A stretch of 62,208 nucleotides of DNA, from positions 1-62,208 of the IMG/VR virus record IMGVR_UViG_3300048778_000101; one strand, written 5' to 3'. The notes beneath the pieces are model-generated. The model was not told where the DNA came from. It did not search any database and worked only from the letters and a program-made list of their open reading frames with translations. Source of the stretch: a virus. This document shows positions 22,977 through 32,093 of the stretch, piece by piece (the first letter of the stretch is position 1; each line of letters starts with the position of its first letter). The position numbers and the translations under genes are program-made.

Positions 22977-25658
22977 CTAATACTCCAACCTGGACAAGCT
23001 TTGTCCAGTATCCTGAGAAGGTTCGGCCGGGGCAAGCGTTTGATATGCAGAAGACATCTCAGGGGTAACTGCGCCGGGATAACTGCTTGGTACCGCCTTT
23101 GGCGCAGACTTTGCATTAACCAGCGTATACAGAGTTTGCGGCTGTATTCCAACCCCCTGAAACTGGGCCAGAACTTTCGGGTTGTTCAACAGACTGGGAT
23201 CTTTGATCACCTTCAACAGATTAGAATATACCGCAGGCTGCTGGGGGGCTTGGAAACTACCCACGAGTTGTTTAAGCATGCCGGGGTTAGTCCCTTCGGG
23301 AACTGCCAGACTATTTAAATCCATCCCCGGCAACTTCGCAGGCCCGAGAGCATCCGCAGGTTTGCTCAGAGTATTCCAGTAAGCTTGCAGATTGGCATGA
23401 ACATCTTTTCCTATGCCCTGGGAACTGTCTAGGATCTGCGAAGTGGTGGCATTATTCGCGCGCGCCTCCCTAAACACCTCAAGGGCCTTAGCTTGGAACA
23501 GCCCAACCTTTTGACTAAGCAGCGGGTCCACGGGATCTCGTGTAGTTGCTAGGGCTTGCAGCTCGCGCGGGTCTTTGTTAGTGAACTCGCTAAGCATGTC
23601 CCCCATGTAACCATTGGTTCCGGCTATGTCAGCGGGGGACAACTTTTTGAAAGTATCGGCAGCTTCCACTAAACTCTTTCGGCCATAGGTAGTTAGATCC
23701 CATTGAGGGTTTAGGATAGCTTCGGCGCTCAATTGCCCATTGGTCGCCGGGCCAAGTAGTCTGCTAAAATCCCCTCCCGTATTGAGAGGAGATCCGCTAA
23801 TCTTCTCCTCCTGGGCACGTTTACCCATGCTAATAAGGCCCTCAATCGCCTGCGGGTCTAGGTTAGAGGCTGCCCCCGCCGCTCGGATTTGCTCTACTGT
23901 GGGGGGAGTGGTTCCGGTAACAGCTTTGTAGATAGCTAAAGAGCCTTGATCCTTCTGATCCTGCTGTTTAACTGCGGCCGCTTGGATCTTGTATTGTTCC
24001 GAAGTATGCCACTGCCCGGCAGCGGAGATTGCAGAACTAATTGCCTGTTGATTTCCCGAAAATTGCTTGGGAATGTCCTGAAGCATTTCAGAGTATTTCA
24101 AGTCCACATCGGCTTTAGCACGGGCTACCGGGTCTTGGATAGTTGCTAGTTGCGGATTTTCCCCGGTTACTGAGGGTTTTTGCAGCGAAGTCCAGGTACT
24201 TTTCAGAGAGTTCCAGTTAATTTGCTTATTCTGAAAGTCTTGTTCCAGTGCCGGGATGCCTGTTCCTCCGTTAGTTCCCACATACTTTTGATTAAGAAGA
24301 GCCCTAGCTGCTTTAATTTGGTTAACTTCACTGAAGTCCTGGACACTCAGACCTGCGCTTGCAGTCGCGTCACGCCAAGTCCCCGGCATGAACTGGAAGG
24401 CTCCGGCGGGCTGGTTAATTTGAGGAGTTCCCTTAACATAGTCAGGCGGGTACGGGTATTCTTGAAAAGTGCTGGAAGCTGTATCTGGCAATGTGGCCCG
24501 CAGAACTGGATCAGCTACGCCACCCTTACCAAGAGCGAAGAAGTTTCCGCCAGACTCCCCTTTAGCGACAGTTCCCAGCGCAAATTGAACAGCCTGGGAC
24601 TTCTCCCCAGCTTGGTCAAAAAGCCTCTGAGGGATTACATTCGTCCCTTGATACGGCTGCTTAGCCATATCAGCGTTCTGCGAAATAACTGTAGGCTGCC
24701 CCAGCTTAGCACTAGTTTGCGGCTGGCTCCAGCCGTTTAAAAAATCCTGAACATACCCCTGTCCAACCTGAGCCTGATTAGCCTGATCTACCTTTTCCAC
24801 CAAAGTAGGGGGCATTAAATCCCGCAGCTTCATAGTCCCAGAGCCATCTACCATATACTGCGGGGATGGGGTATCCCCACTAGCCGTGGTGGGCGCTCCT
24901 GGAACTTCGGTATCCATCAACTTAGCAGCTTCCCCAGCCCTGCCCAAAGCCACTAGCCGCTGGATACGGGGAAGGTACACATCCTGGAAAGATTTATTAG
25001 CAATGGTTTGGCGGGCCTCATCGCTGTTGACACTGTCAGCGCCCCCGCCTATAACAGCATCCCCATAGTTGGCGCCGAAAGCCATTCTATAAGCATGCTG
25101 GAAAACTTCCGAGGGAGCATCTTCCCGTGCTGCCATTTGAACAGCTTGCTGCCGGTTTAGTTCATTAGCGGTTCGGCCCGCTACTTGTGCCTGCTGATCA
25201 AGGTGAGTACCAGCTTGCCCCAGAATAACAGAAGCCCTATAGCGTCTAATCTCCTGGTCAAACAGTAGTCTAGAGTTGGCAGTTCCGAGTTGGCTTCGGA
25301 TCTCATTTACTGCGCCTTCAATGTCTTGGTGAAACTGTGGAGCGGCATTTAGGGCGTCCTGACCCTTTTTCCCCAGGAAACCTACGTCTAGTTGGCCTGT
25401 TACCGGATCAATCTCGCCGGTCCCATGGAGCATCTTTTGGGTCTGCTCAATGGCTTGTGCTTGTGCGTTATCCGCAGCTACCTTATCCAGGAAATCAGAA
25501 CTGTGCTGAAGACCCTGTCCGATAGCTCCGATACCTTGCGCAATGCCCCCGCCAAACATGTTAGGATTGGTATTAAGCCGCTGGTAGTCATCGGGAAGAT
25601 GTTCATCAGGGACTGCTGACGGGGTTTGCTGCGTGGGGTTGTAAGGAACTTGTGCCAT
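22977..25658 (-). CDS. Internal virion protein with lysozyme/lytic transglycosylase domain
   Basis: 893 residues with GGAGAT upstream. A lysozyme-fold domain is seen at about residues 355-460: VAKGESGG (probable catalytic Glu368), then AGAFQFMPGTWRDA and IKAARALL, as in SLT or GH104 enzymes. The rest is Gln/Ala-rich and helical. In T7-like phages such an ejected protein opens the peptidoglycan so DNA can pass. It sits between the T7 gp14-like gene and the 1,966-residue protein, the usual order for the ejection proteins. Confidence 0.88.
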   Translation of the reverse strand: MAQVPYNPTQQTPSAVPDEHLPDDYQRLNTNPNMFGGGIAQGIGAIGQGLQHSSDFLDKVAADNAQAQAIEQTQKMLHGTGEIDPVTGQLDVGFLGKKGQDALNAAPQFHQDIEGAVNEIRSQLGTANSRLLFDQEIRRYRASVILGQAGTHLDQQAQVAGRTANELNRQQAVQMAAREDAPSEVFQHAYRMAFGANYGDAVIGGGADSVNSDEARQTIANKSFQDVYLPRIQRLVALGRAGEAAKLMDTEVPGAPTTASGDTPSPQYMVDGSGTMKLRDLMPPTLVEKVDQANQAQVGQGYVQDFLNGWSQPQTSAKLGQPTVISQNADMAKQPYQGTNVIPQRLFDQAGEKSQAVQFALGTVAKGESGGNFFALGKGGVADPVLRATLPDTASSTFQEYPYPPDYVKGTPQINQPAGAFQFMPGTWRDATASAGLSVQDFSEVNQIKAARALLNQKYVGTNGGTGIPALEQDFQNKQINWNSLKSTWTSLQKPSVTGENPQLATIQDPVARAKADVDLKYSEMLQDIPKQFSGNQQAISSAISAAGQWHTSEQYKIQAAAVKQQDQKDQGSLAIYKAVTGTTPPTVEQIRAAGAASNLDPQAIEGLISMGKRAQEEKISGSPLNTGGDFSRLLGPATNGQLSAEAILNPQWDLTTYGRKSLVEAADTFKKLSPADIAGTNGYMGDMLSEFTNKDPRELQALATTRDPVDPLLSQKVGLFQAKALEVFREARANNATTSQILDSSQGIGKDVHANLQAYWNTLSKPADALGPAKLPGMDLNSLAVPEGTNPGMLKQLVGSFQAPQQPAVYSNLLKVIKDPSLLNNPKVLAQFQGVGIQPQTLYTLVNAKSAPKAVPSSYPGAVTPEMSSAYQTLAPAEPSQDTGQSLSRLEY

Positions 25659-25668
25659 AGATTATCTC

Positions 25669-26259
25669 CTATACAGCCGCCGCATTGCCTGAAGAGGTCA
25701 GAGGCCCATACTGGGGATTAGTTGCATTACTAACCCCATTATAAATCCCCTGCCCAAGTGTGGACGCCCCCGAGATTGCGTTGGCATTTCCCAGCAAACC
25801 TGCCGTAGACTGCAAACCAGCCGAGGTCGTGGCCTGACTAGCCTGCGCCCCATACAAACCGCTCTGAGCAGAATAATTAGTTGCTTGCGTACCGTATCCG
25901 TAAGCTTGCAACAGTGCGTTGTGCATCACGTTTAATTCCGATAATTCACCCTTTTGAGAGGTGGCTTGAATTACCTTAGCAGCCGAGCCAGAATTGATAT
26001 CGACGCCTTCCGAGGCTAGTGAAGCTCCCACCATAGCCGTCTGTTGAGCAGCTTGCAAACCAGCTTGAGTAGCGGACGCTTGCCCGGCCTGGATAGATGC
26101 AGTTTGGTTTTGTTGCGCAGCTTGGGCATTGTTGGCAGCCACCTGCGCTTGATACCTGGCCTCGGCAGATTGCGCTTGCCCGGATTGATAAGAACTATAA
26201 GCGGTGACACTGGCGGCGGTAACTGCGGCAACAGCACTAACAACGGCGGCGGTTCCCAT
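25669..26259 (-). CDS. Internal virion protein, T7 gp14-like
   Basis: 196 residues, rich in Ala, Gln, Ser and Gly. A hydrophobic N-terminus (AVVSAVAAVTAASVTAY) is followed by long helices with Gln/Ala repeats. In T7-like phages the small ejection protein of this kind forms a pore in the outer membrane. Order and composition support the call; direct sequence similarity is not assessed. Confidence 0.82.
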   Translation of the reverse strand: MGTAAVVSAVAAVTAASVTAYSSYQSGQAQSAEARYQAQVAANNAQAAQQNQTASIQAGQASATQAGLQAAQQTAMVGASLASEGVDINSGSAAKVIQATSQKGELSELNVMHNALLQAYGYGTQATNYSAQSGLYGAQASQATTSAGLQSTAGLLGNANAISGASTLGQGIYNGVSNATNPQYGPLTSSGNAAAV

Positions 26260-26264
26260 AATCT

Positions 26265-27725
26265 CTACTCCAAGCTAAGGGCGTACAAAGACCCGATGCA
26301 TTTAGCTCCGAGCCTTTCAAACAAGTATGTCTGCTTGTCCCCATTTCCCCGGACACCCGCGCGTAGGATCAACTGCTTAACCCCCTTAGCTGCCAGTTTC
26401 TCGCGGGCATATTTATGCATCTTAAGCCCCAGTTTCCCGCGGAATTCCTTACGCACGAAAAATGTATTCTGATAGCCAATTAGGGCATCCTTGCTTTCAT
26501 AGCTGGGATTGATAAGAAATACAAGATATCCAACAACCCCTGAGAAAGTCCTAGCAGTTACCACCTGCAAATAGCCTAATCTTTCGTGCGCTTTATACAA
26601 GTCCCAGTTTATGTCGGGGGGCAGTTCCGGGACAGTTCCAGCATCTTCGTAGTGGAGCCGAAAGCATTCAGAACCATCTGCCTGAAGCGCGGCCACAGAC
26701 TCTTCTTGTATAGTTACATGGGCGCACAGCTCATCAATTACCGAAGCTATGTGATCCTGCCTGATTGCGAGCCTGTTCCAGCGATCCTGCATGTTTATTT
26801 GGATATTCTGCTTAGCCAAGTCAGCCCACCAAGCTCTGTCAAATGGGAGATCCAAGCAGAACTCAAACACCTCTGCGCAAGTAGCTTCCTCAGGCAGATC
26901 GGCGTAGTTAACCGTAAGCACACCAGGGAGCTTTGAGATAGCATCCAGACGGTTTGACTCTTCTTGTAAATAACCTGCGGGGAATTCCCAGCCGAACTTT
27001 GATGCGCTCTCCGCAACTTCCCCAATCGGGCGCTTAACCACAACTACCCGCAACTCCCCCAACTCGTCTGCCAGGAAATGAAATGCCCTAGCCATCCCCG
27101 TTTCAACAGTACCTGTCTTAGGCATCCGTAGGCGGTTTACCAAATCTTCTGTAGAGTCTACATCCACCAGCATATCATGGTAGAAGTCCCAGCCAGCATA
27201 GGACAGAAACACGGACAGCCAGGTTGTCCTGGAGCGGGGCAGTCCGAGAACTAGTACCGGAGTGGTAACGCCCCCTGGAACTGGTTTCCGCCAACGATAA
27301 ATCTCCTGGCCCTCGGGACAGTCATTCCCAAATACCTTAACAAACCCCAGTTTCCGAATATACCTAACCGCAGTCTCATCGTGGCTCATAACTGTGGCTG
27401 TGATCTCGTCATGCGATGTTTTAAGCCAGCTAAGACCGTTATTGCAGATAGTTAGGAACTCTCGCGGGTACCGTAGACCCTCTTGACTGACTGCGATCCA
27501 GACATGCACGCTATTAGAGACGAGGGTTCCAATAATACCCCCCATTCCCATTAGTTTCCCATCCAAGAACCATGAGAAAACTTCACGGGATTTGATGAAA
27601 ATATCTCTAAGTTCCTTGTGGGGGTTTAGCCCCAACTCCCGCAGGCAATTCAAATGCTCGGGCCTAAGTCTACGAACCAATAGGCCAGCCTGGAAGATCT
27701 TAGCTTCTCGCAGTTCCGAGATCAT
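26265..27725 (-). CDS. GNAT - sulfotransferase-like - GNAT fusion protein
   Basis: 486 residues from the ATG at 27725, which overlaps the tail-nozzle stop (TAATG); an upstream start would run 57 bases into that gene. Residues 1-145 have a GNAT-like fold pattern (IAVSQEGLRYPREF, ETAVRYIRKLGFVKVF) like the acetyltransferase-type T7 gp13 group. Residues about 155-360 begin with VLVLGLPRSRTTWLS (161-171), the phosphosulfate-binding loop of sulfotransferases, and include VVVKRP. Residues about 385-486 form a second GNAT domain with FVRKEFRGKLGLKM (acetyl-CoA loop) and LFERLGAKCIG. Its place among virion genes suggests a virion or ejected enzyme. Confidence 0.85.
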   Translation of the reverse strand: MISELREAKIFQAGLLVRRLRPEHLNCLRELGLNPHKELRDIFIKSREVFSWFLDGKLMGMGGIIGTLVSNSVHVWIAVSQEGLRYPREFLTICNNGLSWLKTSHDEITATVMSHDETAVRYIRKLGFVKVFGNDCPEGQEIYRWRKPVPGGVTTPVLVLGLPRSRTTWLSVFLSYAGWDFYHDMLVDVDSTEDLVNRLRMPKTGTVETGMARAFHFLADELGELRVVVVKRPIGEVAESASKFGWEFPAGYLQEESNRLDAISKLPGVLTVNYADLPEEATCAEVFEFCLDLPFDRAWWADLAKQNIQINMQDRWNRLAIRQDHIASVIDELCAHVTIQEESVAALQADGSECFRLHYEDAGTVPELPPDINWDLYKAHERLGYLQVVTARTFSGVVGYLVFLINPSYESKDALIGYQNTFFVRKEFRGKLGLKMHKYAREKLAAKGVKQLILRAGVRGNGDKQTYLFERLGAKCIGSLYALSLE

Positions 27726-30700
27726 TACCGAGTTCCTTGCTGGCGGGGACGGGCTTCTATCTGAGGAGTATCCCCCACCCAAACCTCGGGCACAAGTGCT
27801 AATACATTCATAGGCAGCGGATAGTCTTGTTGCAAAGCTACCTGCCCAGAGCGAGCAAAGCCGCCGCTAACTGGGATGCGCACATCCCCGGTATAGAGTG
27901 GGGTAGCTACGCCCCCGGCCAGTTGGGGGGAAGTGAATGGGTAGGGGGAATATAAATTACCGTAAGGCGGCTCAAATTGGGTATCCGGTACAGTGCTCAA
28001 ATTCTTCCAATTAGGGGCTATCTGCGGCGGGTTTTGCACAGAACCATCGGGCTGATTAGCTCCCACCTTAATTCCGCGGGAAGCTTCAAGTCTCGCCGTA
28101 ACTGCCGCAATCTTCTTGCGCTGGCCCTGGACTGTGGGGGAGCCGGCATCGAGATAAACACTTTGCAATTGGGCTTGGTAAGCCAGCCCTATGGTGATCT
28201 GCGAGGCACTGTTGGCTAAAGTAATGGTCCCTTGGGGGGATACCATCTGCGGGGGAATTACAATACCATCCGCGAGGCCAGTAACTACCAGCCCGGCCAG
28301 GTGATTTAGCCCATATACAACGGTAATGGGGGTACTGTACTCCCAATCTCCCAATACTGTTCCGTAAGTTCCGGGTAGTATTAGTGCCGGCACCCCAGGC
28401 ACAGTTGCCGTGAAGGGGGCTACAATATTTACCGTGAGTGCATCAAACCGACCTGCCGTAAAAACGGTGCTTGTAGTTATGGCGATCCCATTTCCGCCGC
28501 GAATAACTGTCCCTATGGGGAGGGTTGCTAGGATAGATGTGGGGACAGTTAGCACTGGCAAGCAGTAAAATGTGGCGGAATTATCCAATACACAGTGCGC
28601 GGAAGCCCCACTGCCTGTTCCGGCGGGATCTGAGATAGAGATTTTCGGGGTAACGTAGCCGGAACCTGCCATAGAGACGGTAACTCCGGTGAGCACCCCA
28701 CCAGTTATAACGGGACTAAGAACTGCCCCCACCCCATCTCCAGTAGTATCTGCTACAGTTACCGTAGTTCCGCTGGAGTAGCCAGTTCCCCCTGCTTCGA
28801 TAACTACACTAGCAATAGCCCCCAGCCCGTAAACACTCTCCACGATGAGATTAGCATCCGCAACTACAGGGCTGCTGTTGGCGGGGATAGTTCCAGTTTT
28901 CGCAATCCCGCTGTCCACACACCAAGAAGTTTCGGCGCTATTCCATAAGCGATTGTCCATACGCTCGATGGTGTAGGTACTACTGCCATTAACAATCCGG
29001 CGCACACAGCAGTACAAGGCGTCTACAGGAGGCTCCGTGACAGCGCAGACGCTCTCGAACAAGCCCGCCGTGTCATGCCGAGCCCACCCGAGCACTTCCT
29101 GTTGCTTCAGGATTGTTAAACTAAGCAGAACCCCATCATCGCGAACTGCCCAAATTACCTTGTAGGGTTCCTCGCACCAAGCCCATTGTTTAATGGTGTG
29201 GCCGATAAATAGATGCGAAGATAATTGGGTAAGATCCGTGCCCGTGTAGATATTTTGGAAGAATTGGTAGGAGATATCCCGAACAATGGAACCTTTCGCC
29301 TGAACGTAGAGGATATCGAAATCAATCCGGATTGGGGGGACTGTGGAAGAGATGCCATTGTAGGCTTGAGGTTGGGCGCTAACTCCGGAGGGGGTTATGG
29401 GCTGCACACTGTAGATGGAAGAGCCGGCTCCGGTAACTTGCCAAGCGGATAGCCCGGTTAGAACTACCAATCCGCCGGGCATGGGCACCAGCCATTGAAC
29501 TCCGTTAACCTGAACTGACCACGGGGTAGCTACAATAGAATCAGTATCGATAGGGGGAACCCGACTATCGAAATTGTTAAAAGCCCCTGACTGCGACATC
29601 CACAAAGTATCGGGGTTATTGATAGTTGAGGCAAACACCCGGCGCTCTTGGAAATAGCCGGGCACTGCTGGATAGGTGCCGGACTGGGGGCCGATTACCA
29701 GACTAGCTGTAGGGGCGACAGATCCGCTGATAAAGGTGGGGACGAGCGTAATTGTATCCGCAGCGGCGTAGCCAAAGCCAGAGTTAGTTACCACAAAGTT
29801 CTGGAAAACGCCATTGTCCCCAATCACGGCGTAACCGGAGAAGCCTGAGCCGGTGGTGGTGTTTATAGTTGCCGTAACCGCTGAAACCGGGTCACCAGCG
29901 CTTGTGGTATTGATTGTTAAAATCTGCCCGTGCGCAAACGGGTTATTGTGGATAGGAGGCACCCGCGAGTAATCTGCCGTAATGTTATTATCGACAAAAG
30001 TAGTGCCGTAACTGGTTCCGATAAACCCGAACAAGCTGCCAGAAGTGATTAGAGAGTAGCCGGTTATTGTGTTGTAGACGTTGTAGGCGGGAGGGGCTTT
30101 GTAGTAGTTGTAGTAGCCGGCTCCGGAAGTTGGGGAGCATTCGATAACTTCCGATCCAGCGGTTACATCAATTTCCACGCTGTTGGTAATTATGGCTACC
30201 GGAGATGCGGGGCTCTCCTCGCCGGTAGCGGCATCAACTGCGGTGGCTACGTATTGGTAGACGGTTGGGGAAGTCCCGGAGGAGACTGTTGTAGTGGCGC
30301 GGCCAGTTATTGAAGCTGGAGCTGCAATTGCAGCTACTGGGGCAGCTTCTGTAAGCGTCCAGGAGTTGTTAGCAGCTCCTCGCACCAAGTCGTAAGGGGG
30401 ATATTCGCTACCCGTCGTGGAGTTAACGCAGCAGAGTGTCATGGTATTTGCGGACTGCGTGTATTTAAGGTACTCTAAGTCAACGGCTGCCCAAGGCGTG
30501 GTGAAGGTGAATACTCGGGTAGCCGTGGAATAAGGAGTTCCATAGATAAAAGGGACATATCCCAGCGTAGATGCCGGGTTCCCAAATGCGTCAAGAAGGC
30601 TGAAACTGGTAGAGGATAGTTTGTTAATTACATAGATATTTCCGTTTAGGTTAAGCATGGTGGAATTGTTGTCGAAGTAGGTGTAGTCGAAGGTAGAAAA

Positions 30701-31084
30701 GCCATGGGGAGCTGTGGTGACTACCACGCCGGGAGTGGCTAGGGTTACGCTGGCAATGGTAGCGGAGACGGTGTCGAGTACATAGGCGCCTTGGTAAATT
30801 ACGCGCATGTAGTGATCGCCAAATTCCAGACAAAGCCCCTGGGCGGTAGAGAACTGGAAGGGAATTAAGCGCGGGGGAGGGGCGCCCGCAAAACCTCCGA
30901 GAGATTGCTTGCTAACTCCCACGAAAGCAGTTCCAGCGCGGGAATAGGCTCCTCCGCGGTAGCTGACAAACATATTTCGCATAGTGGAAGCTGCGGAGTG
31001 GAATTTGGCTAGGTCTACATGGCCGAATAGGGAGGGGGAAATTTCGCCAGAGGCGAAGGCCGTTTGAATAACTGGTACAGACAT
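27725..31084 (-). CDS. Tail nozzle protein (T7 gp12-like, tail tubular protein B)
   Basis: 1,119 residues with GAGG before the start. The N-terminus (TAFASGEISPSLFGHVDLAKFHS, then RNMFVSYRGGAYSRAG) is the hallmark of podovirus tail tubular protein B. It is longer than the T7 protein (about 790); the extra length includes Gly/Val/Thr-rich beta repeats (VVIEAGGTGYSSGTTVTVAD and a similar GFGYAAADTITL). It is the first gene of late operon 2. Confidence 0.92.
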   Translation of the reverse strand: MSVPVIQTAFASGEISPSLFGHVDLAKFHSAASTMRNMFVSYRGGAYSRAGTAFVGVSKQSLGGFAGAPPPRLIPFQFSTAQGLCLEFGDHYMRVIYQGAYVLDTVSATIASVTLATPGVVVTTAPHGFSTFDYTYFDNNSTMLNLNGNIYVINKLSSTSFSLLDAFGNPASTLGYVPFIYGTPYSTATRVFTFTTPWAAVDLEYLKYTQSANTMTLCCVNSTTGSEYPPYDLVRGAANNSWTLTEAAPVAAIAAPASITGRATTTVSSGTSPTVYQYVATAVDAATGEESPASPVAIITNSVEIDVTAGSEVIECSPTSGAGYYNYYKAPPAYNVYNTITGYSLITSGSLFGFIGTSYGTTFVDNNITADYSRVPPIHNNPFAHGQILTINTTSAGDPVSAVTATINTTTGSGFSGYAVIGDNGVFQNFVVTNSGFGYAAADTITLVPTFISGSVAPTASLVIGPQSGTYPAVPGYFQERRVFASTINNPDTLWMSQSGAFNNFDSRVPPIDTDSIVATPWSVQVNGVQWLVPMPGGLVVLTGLSAWQVTGAGSSIYSVQPITPSGVSAQPQAYNGISSTVPPIRIDFDILYVQAKGSIVRDISYQFFQNIYTGTDLTQLSSHLFIGHTIKQWAWCEEPYKVIWAVRDDGVLLSLTILKQQEVLGWARHDTAGLFESVCAVTEPPVDALYCCVRRIVNGSSTYTIERMDNRLWNSAETSWCVDSGIAKTGTIPANSSPVVADANLIVESVYGLGAIASVVIEAGGTGYSSGTTVTVADTTGDGVGAVLSPVITGGVLTGVTVSMAGSGYVTPKISISDPAGTGSGASAHCVLDNSATFYCLPVLTVPTSILATLPIGTVIRGGNGIAITTSTVFTAGRFDALTVNIVAPFTATVPGVPALILPGTYGTVLGDWEYSTPITVVYGLNHLAGLVVTGLADGIVIPPQMVSPQGTITLANSASQITIGLAYQAQLQSVYLDAGSPTVQGQRKKIAAVTARLEASRGIKVGANQPDGSVQNPPQIAPNWKNLSTVPDTQFEPPYGNLYSPYPFTSPQLAGGVATPLYTGDVRIPVSGGFARSGQVALQQDYPLPMNVLALVPEVWVGDTPQIEARPRQQGTR

Positions 31085-31250
31085 TCTGGCCTCGGGGAAT
31101 TTGTTAGCTCCGGTTAGGATAAGGGGAATTTGGACAAAAGTCTAGCGGGGATTTGGGTAGTTGCCGGACGGGGCTTGGCGTAATTAGGGGGATTTGAGAG
31201 GGCCGTAACTAGTCGCGCTTAACCCGACGCCACGGGGCTTCTTATTTGCT

Positions 31251-31345
31251 GAAACTAGGAATGCTAAACCTACCGCAATTAGGAATGCTTAATTCACCAG
31301 AATTAAATAGGATAAGTGTCCGCCGCAACTAGGCACGCCAAACTT
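31251..31345. repeat. Iterons of late control region 1
   Basis: Units begin at 31251, 31275 and 31325, with a degenerate one near 31300, giving a 24-25 bp period. The leftward-strand consensus is close to GTTTAGCATGCTTAGTT, itself a near-dyad around GCATGC. The cluster ends 167 bases before the tail-nozzle start. Confidence 0.75.
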
Positions 31346-31516
31346 TTCAAGCTAACTTATAACTAACTTCAATTTCGCTAGGCCCCCTGGAAATCAACGA
31401 TTTATCGTACCACGCAAATAGCATTCTGGCAAGAGAAATCCGCTAGTTAGCTTAAGTATTATTAAAACAAGCCGAGATAATTCCGGGCAGTCGCAAGTCT
31501 TGTGTAATTGCCAATT

Positions 31517-31531
31517 CCCGGCGGAGCCGGG
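31517..31531. repeat. Triloop hairpin H1
   Basis: CCCGGC-GGA-GCCGGG: a six-pair stem with a three-base purine-rich loop, followed by TATAGC. Partial copies (AGCCGGGTATAG) follow it. Confidence 0.75.
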
Positions 31532-31764
31532 TATAGCTGGAGCCGGGTATAGCCGGGTATAGCTGGAGAATGGTGAGCCGGGGAATGGTGAGCTTGGGAA
31601 TTGCAAGTTAGAAAGTGATGAGTTAAAAGACGAATTGGCAACTGCAAACTAGACCCGAGCTACCCCGGCGCCGCCAGGCTGATTAGAGTTTGGCTAGCTC
31701 GGATAGTTGGTTTAATTGGTCGAAGCTGAGCCGATGCGAATCAGTTTAATTTATTATAACAATA

Positions 31765-31779
31765 CCCGGCGGAGCCGGG
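31765..31779. repeat. Triloop hairpin H2
   Basis: CCCGGC-GGA-GCCGGG, identical to H1, within AATACCCGGC context shared with H3. Confidence 0.75.
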
Positions 31780-31875
31780 GGTAATCGAAGGATGGCAGTT
31801 TCTAGCCTGTCAAATCGCCAAACTAGTCGAAGCTAATTAGAAACTGGCAGCCCCATTTAACCCGCCCAAACAATA

Positions 31876-31890
31876 CCCGTCGTAGCCGGG
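31876..31890. repeat. Triloop hairpin H3
   Basis: CCCGTC-GTA-GCCGGG: the same frame with one mismatched pair in the stem, followed by AATAGC. Confidence 0.65.
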
Positions 31891-31945
31891 AATAGCCGAG
31901 CAATCTGCGATAACTTCTAGCTATAGTACATCTATAATAGGAAGC

Positions 31946-31959
31946 CCGCGGGCCCGCGG
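31946..31959. repeat. 14-bp GC palindrome, copy 1
   Basis: CCGCGGGCCCGCGG is its own reverse complement. The identical palindrome lies at 52817-52830, and the flanks are related (AAGC then CTAGTTA to the right in both). Confidence 0.85.
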
Positions 31960-32020
31960 CAAAGCACGACTAGTTATCTCAAACCCCCACCAGCAATACT
32001 CATCCCGCAAGTTCCCAAAT

Positions 32021-32067
32021 ACACAAAATAAAACAGACCAGCCCCAACTCAATGAGACTAGTCTGTT
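32021..32067 (-). terminator. Intrinsic terminator of late operon 1
   Basis: On the leftward strand AACAGACTAG pairs with CTGGTCTGTT (arms at 32058-32067 and 32032-32041), ten pairs including one G-T. It is followed by TTTTATTTTGTG. It starts 27 bases past the stop of the last adaptor gene and separates the two late operons. Confidence 0.88.
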
Positions 32068-32093
32068 ACCAATTCCCCTAATTAACCCTAGAC

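Larger units (their letters stand above)
31085..32093. promoter_or_regulatory. Late control region 1, upstream of late operon 2
   Basis: About 1 kb without a credible gene. From left to right it holds 24-26 bp iterons (31251-31345), an ACGATTTATCGT dyad (31397-31408), triloop hairpins (31517-31531, 31765-31779, 31876-31890), three direct AGCCGGGTATAG repeats near 31526-31565, the 14-bp palindrome CCGCGGGCCCGCGG (31946-31959) and the terminator of late operon 1 (32021-32067). The same elements in the same order fill 51908-52931. Since both regions lie upstream of leftward late operons, they are probably late promoter/enhancer elements. No good sigma70 promoter was found by eye, so an activator may be required. 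Confidence 0.8.

Noticed and set aside
31394-31647. Short leftward frames in control region 1 with repeated SPxSP sequence
   Set aside because: They are translations of the repeats and hairpins themselves and have no ribosome-binding site.
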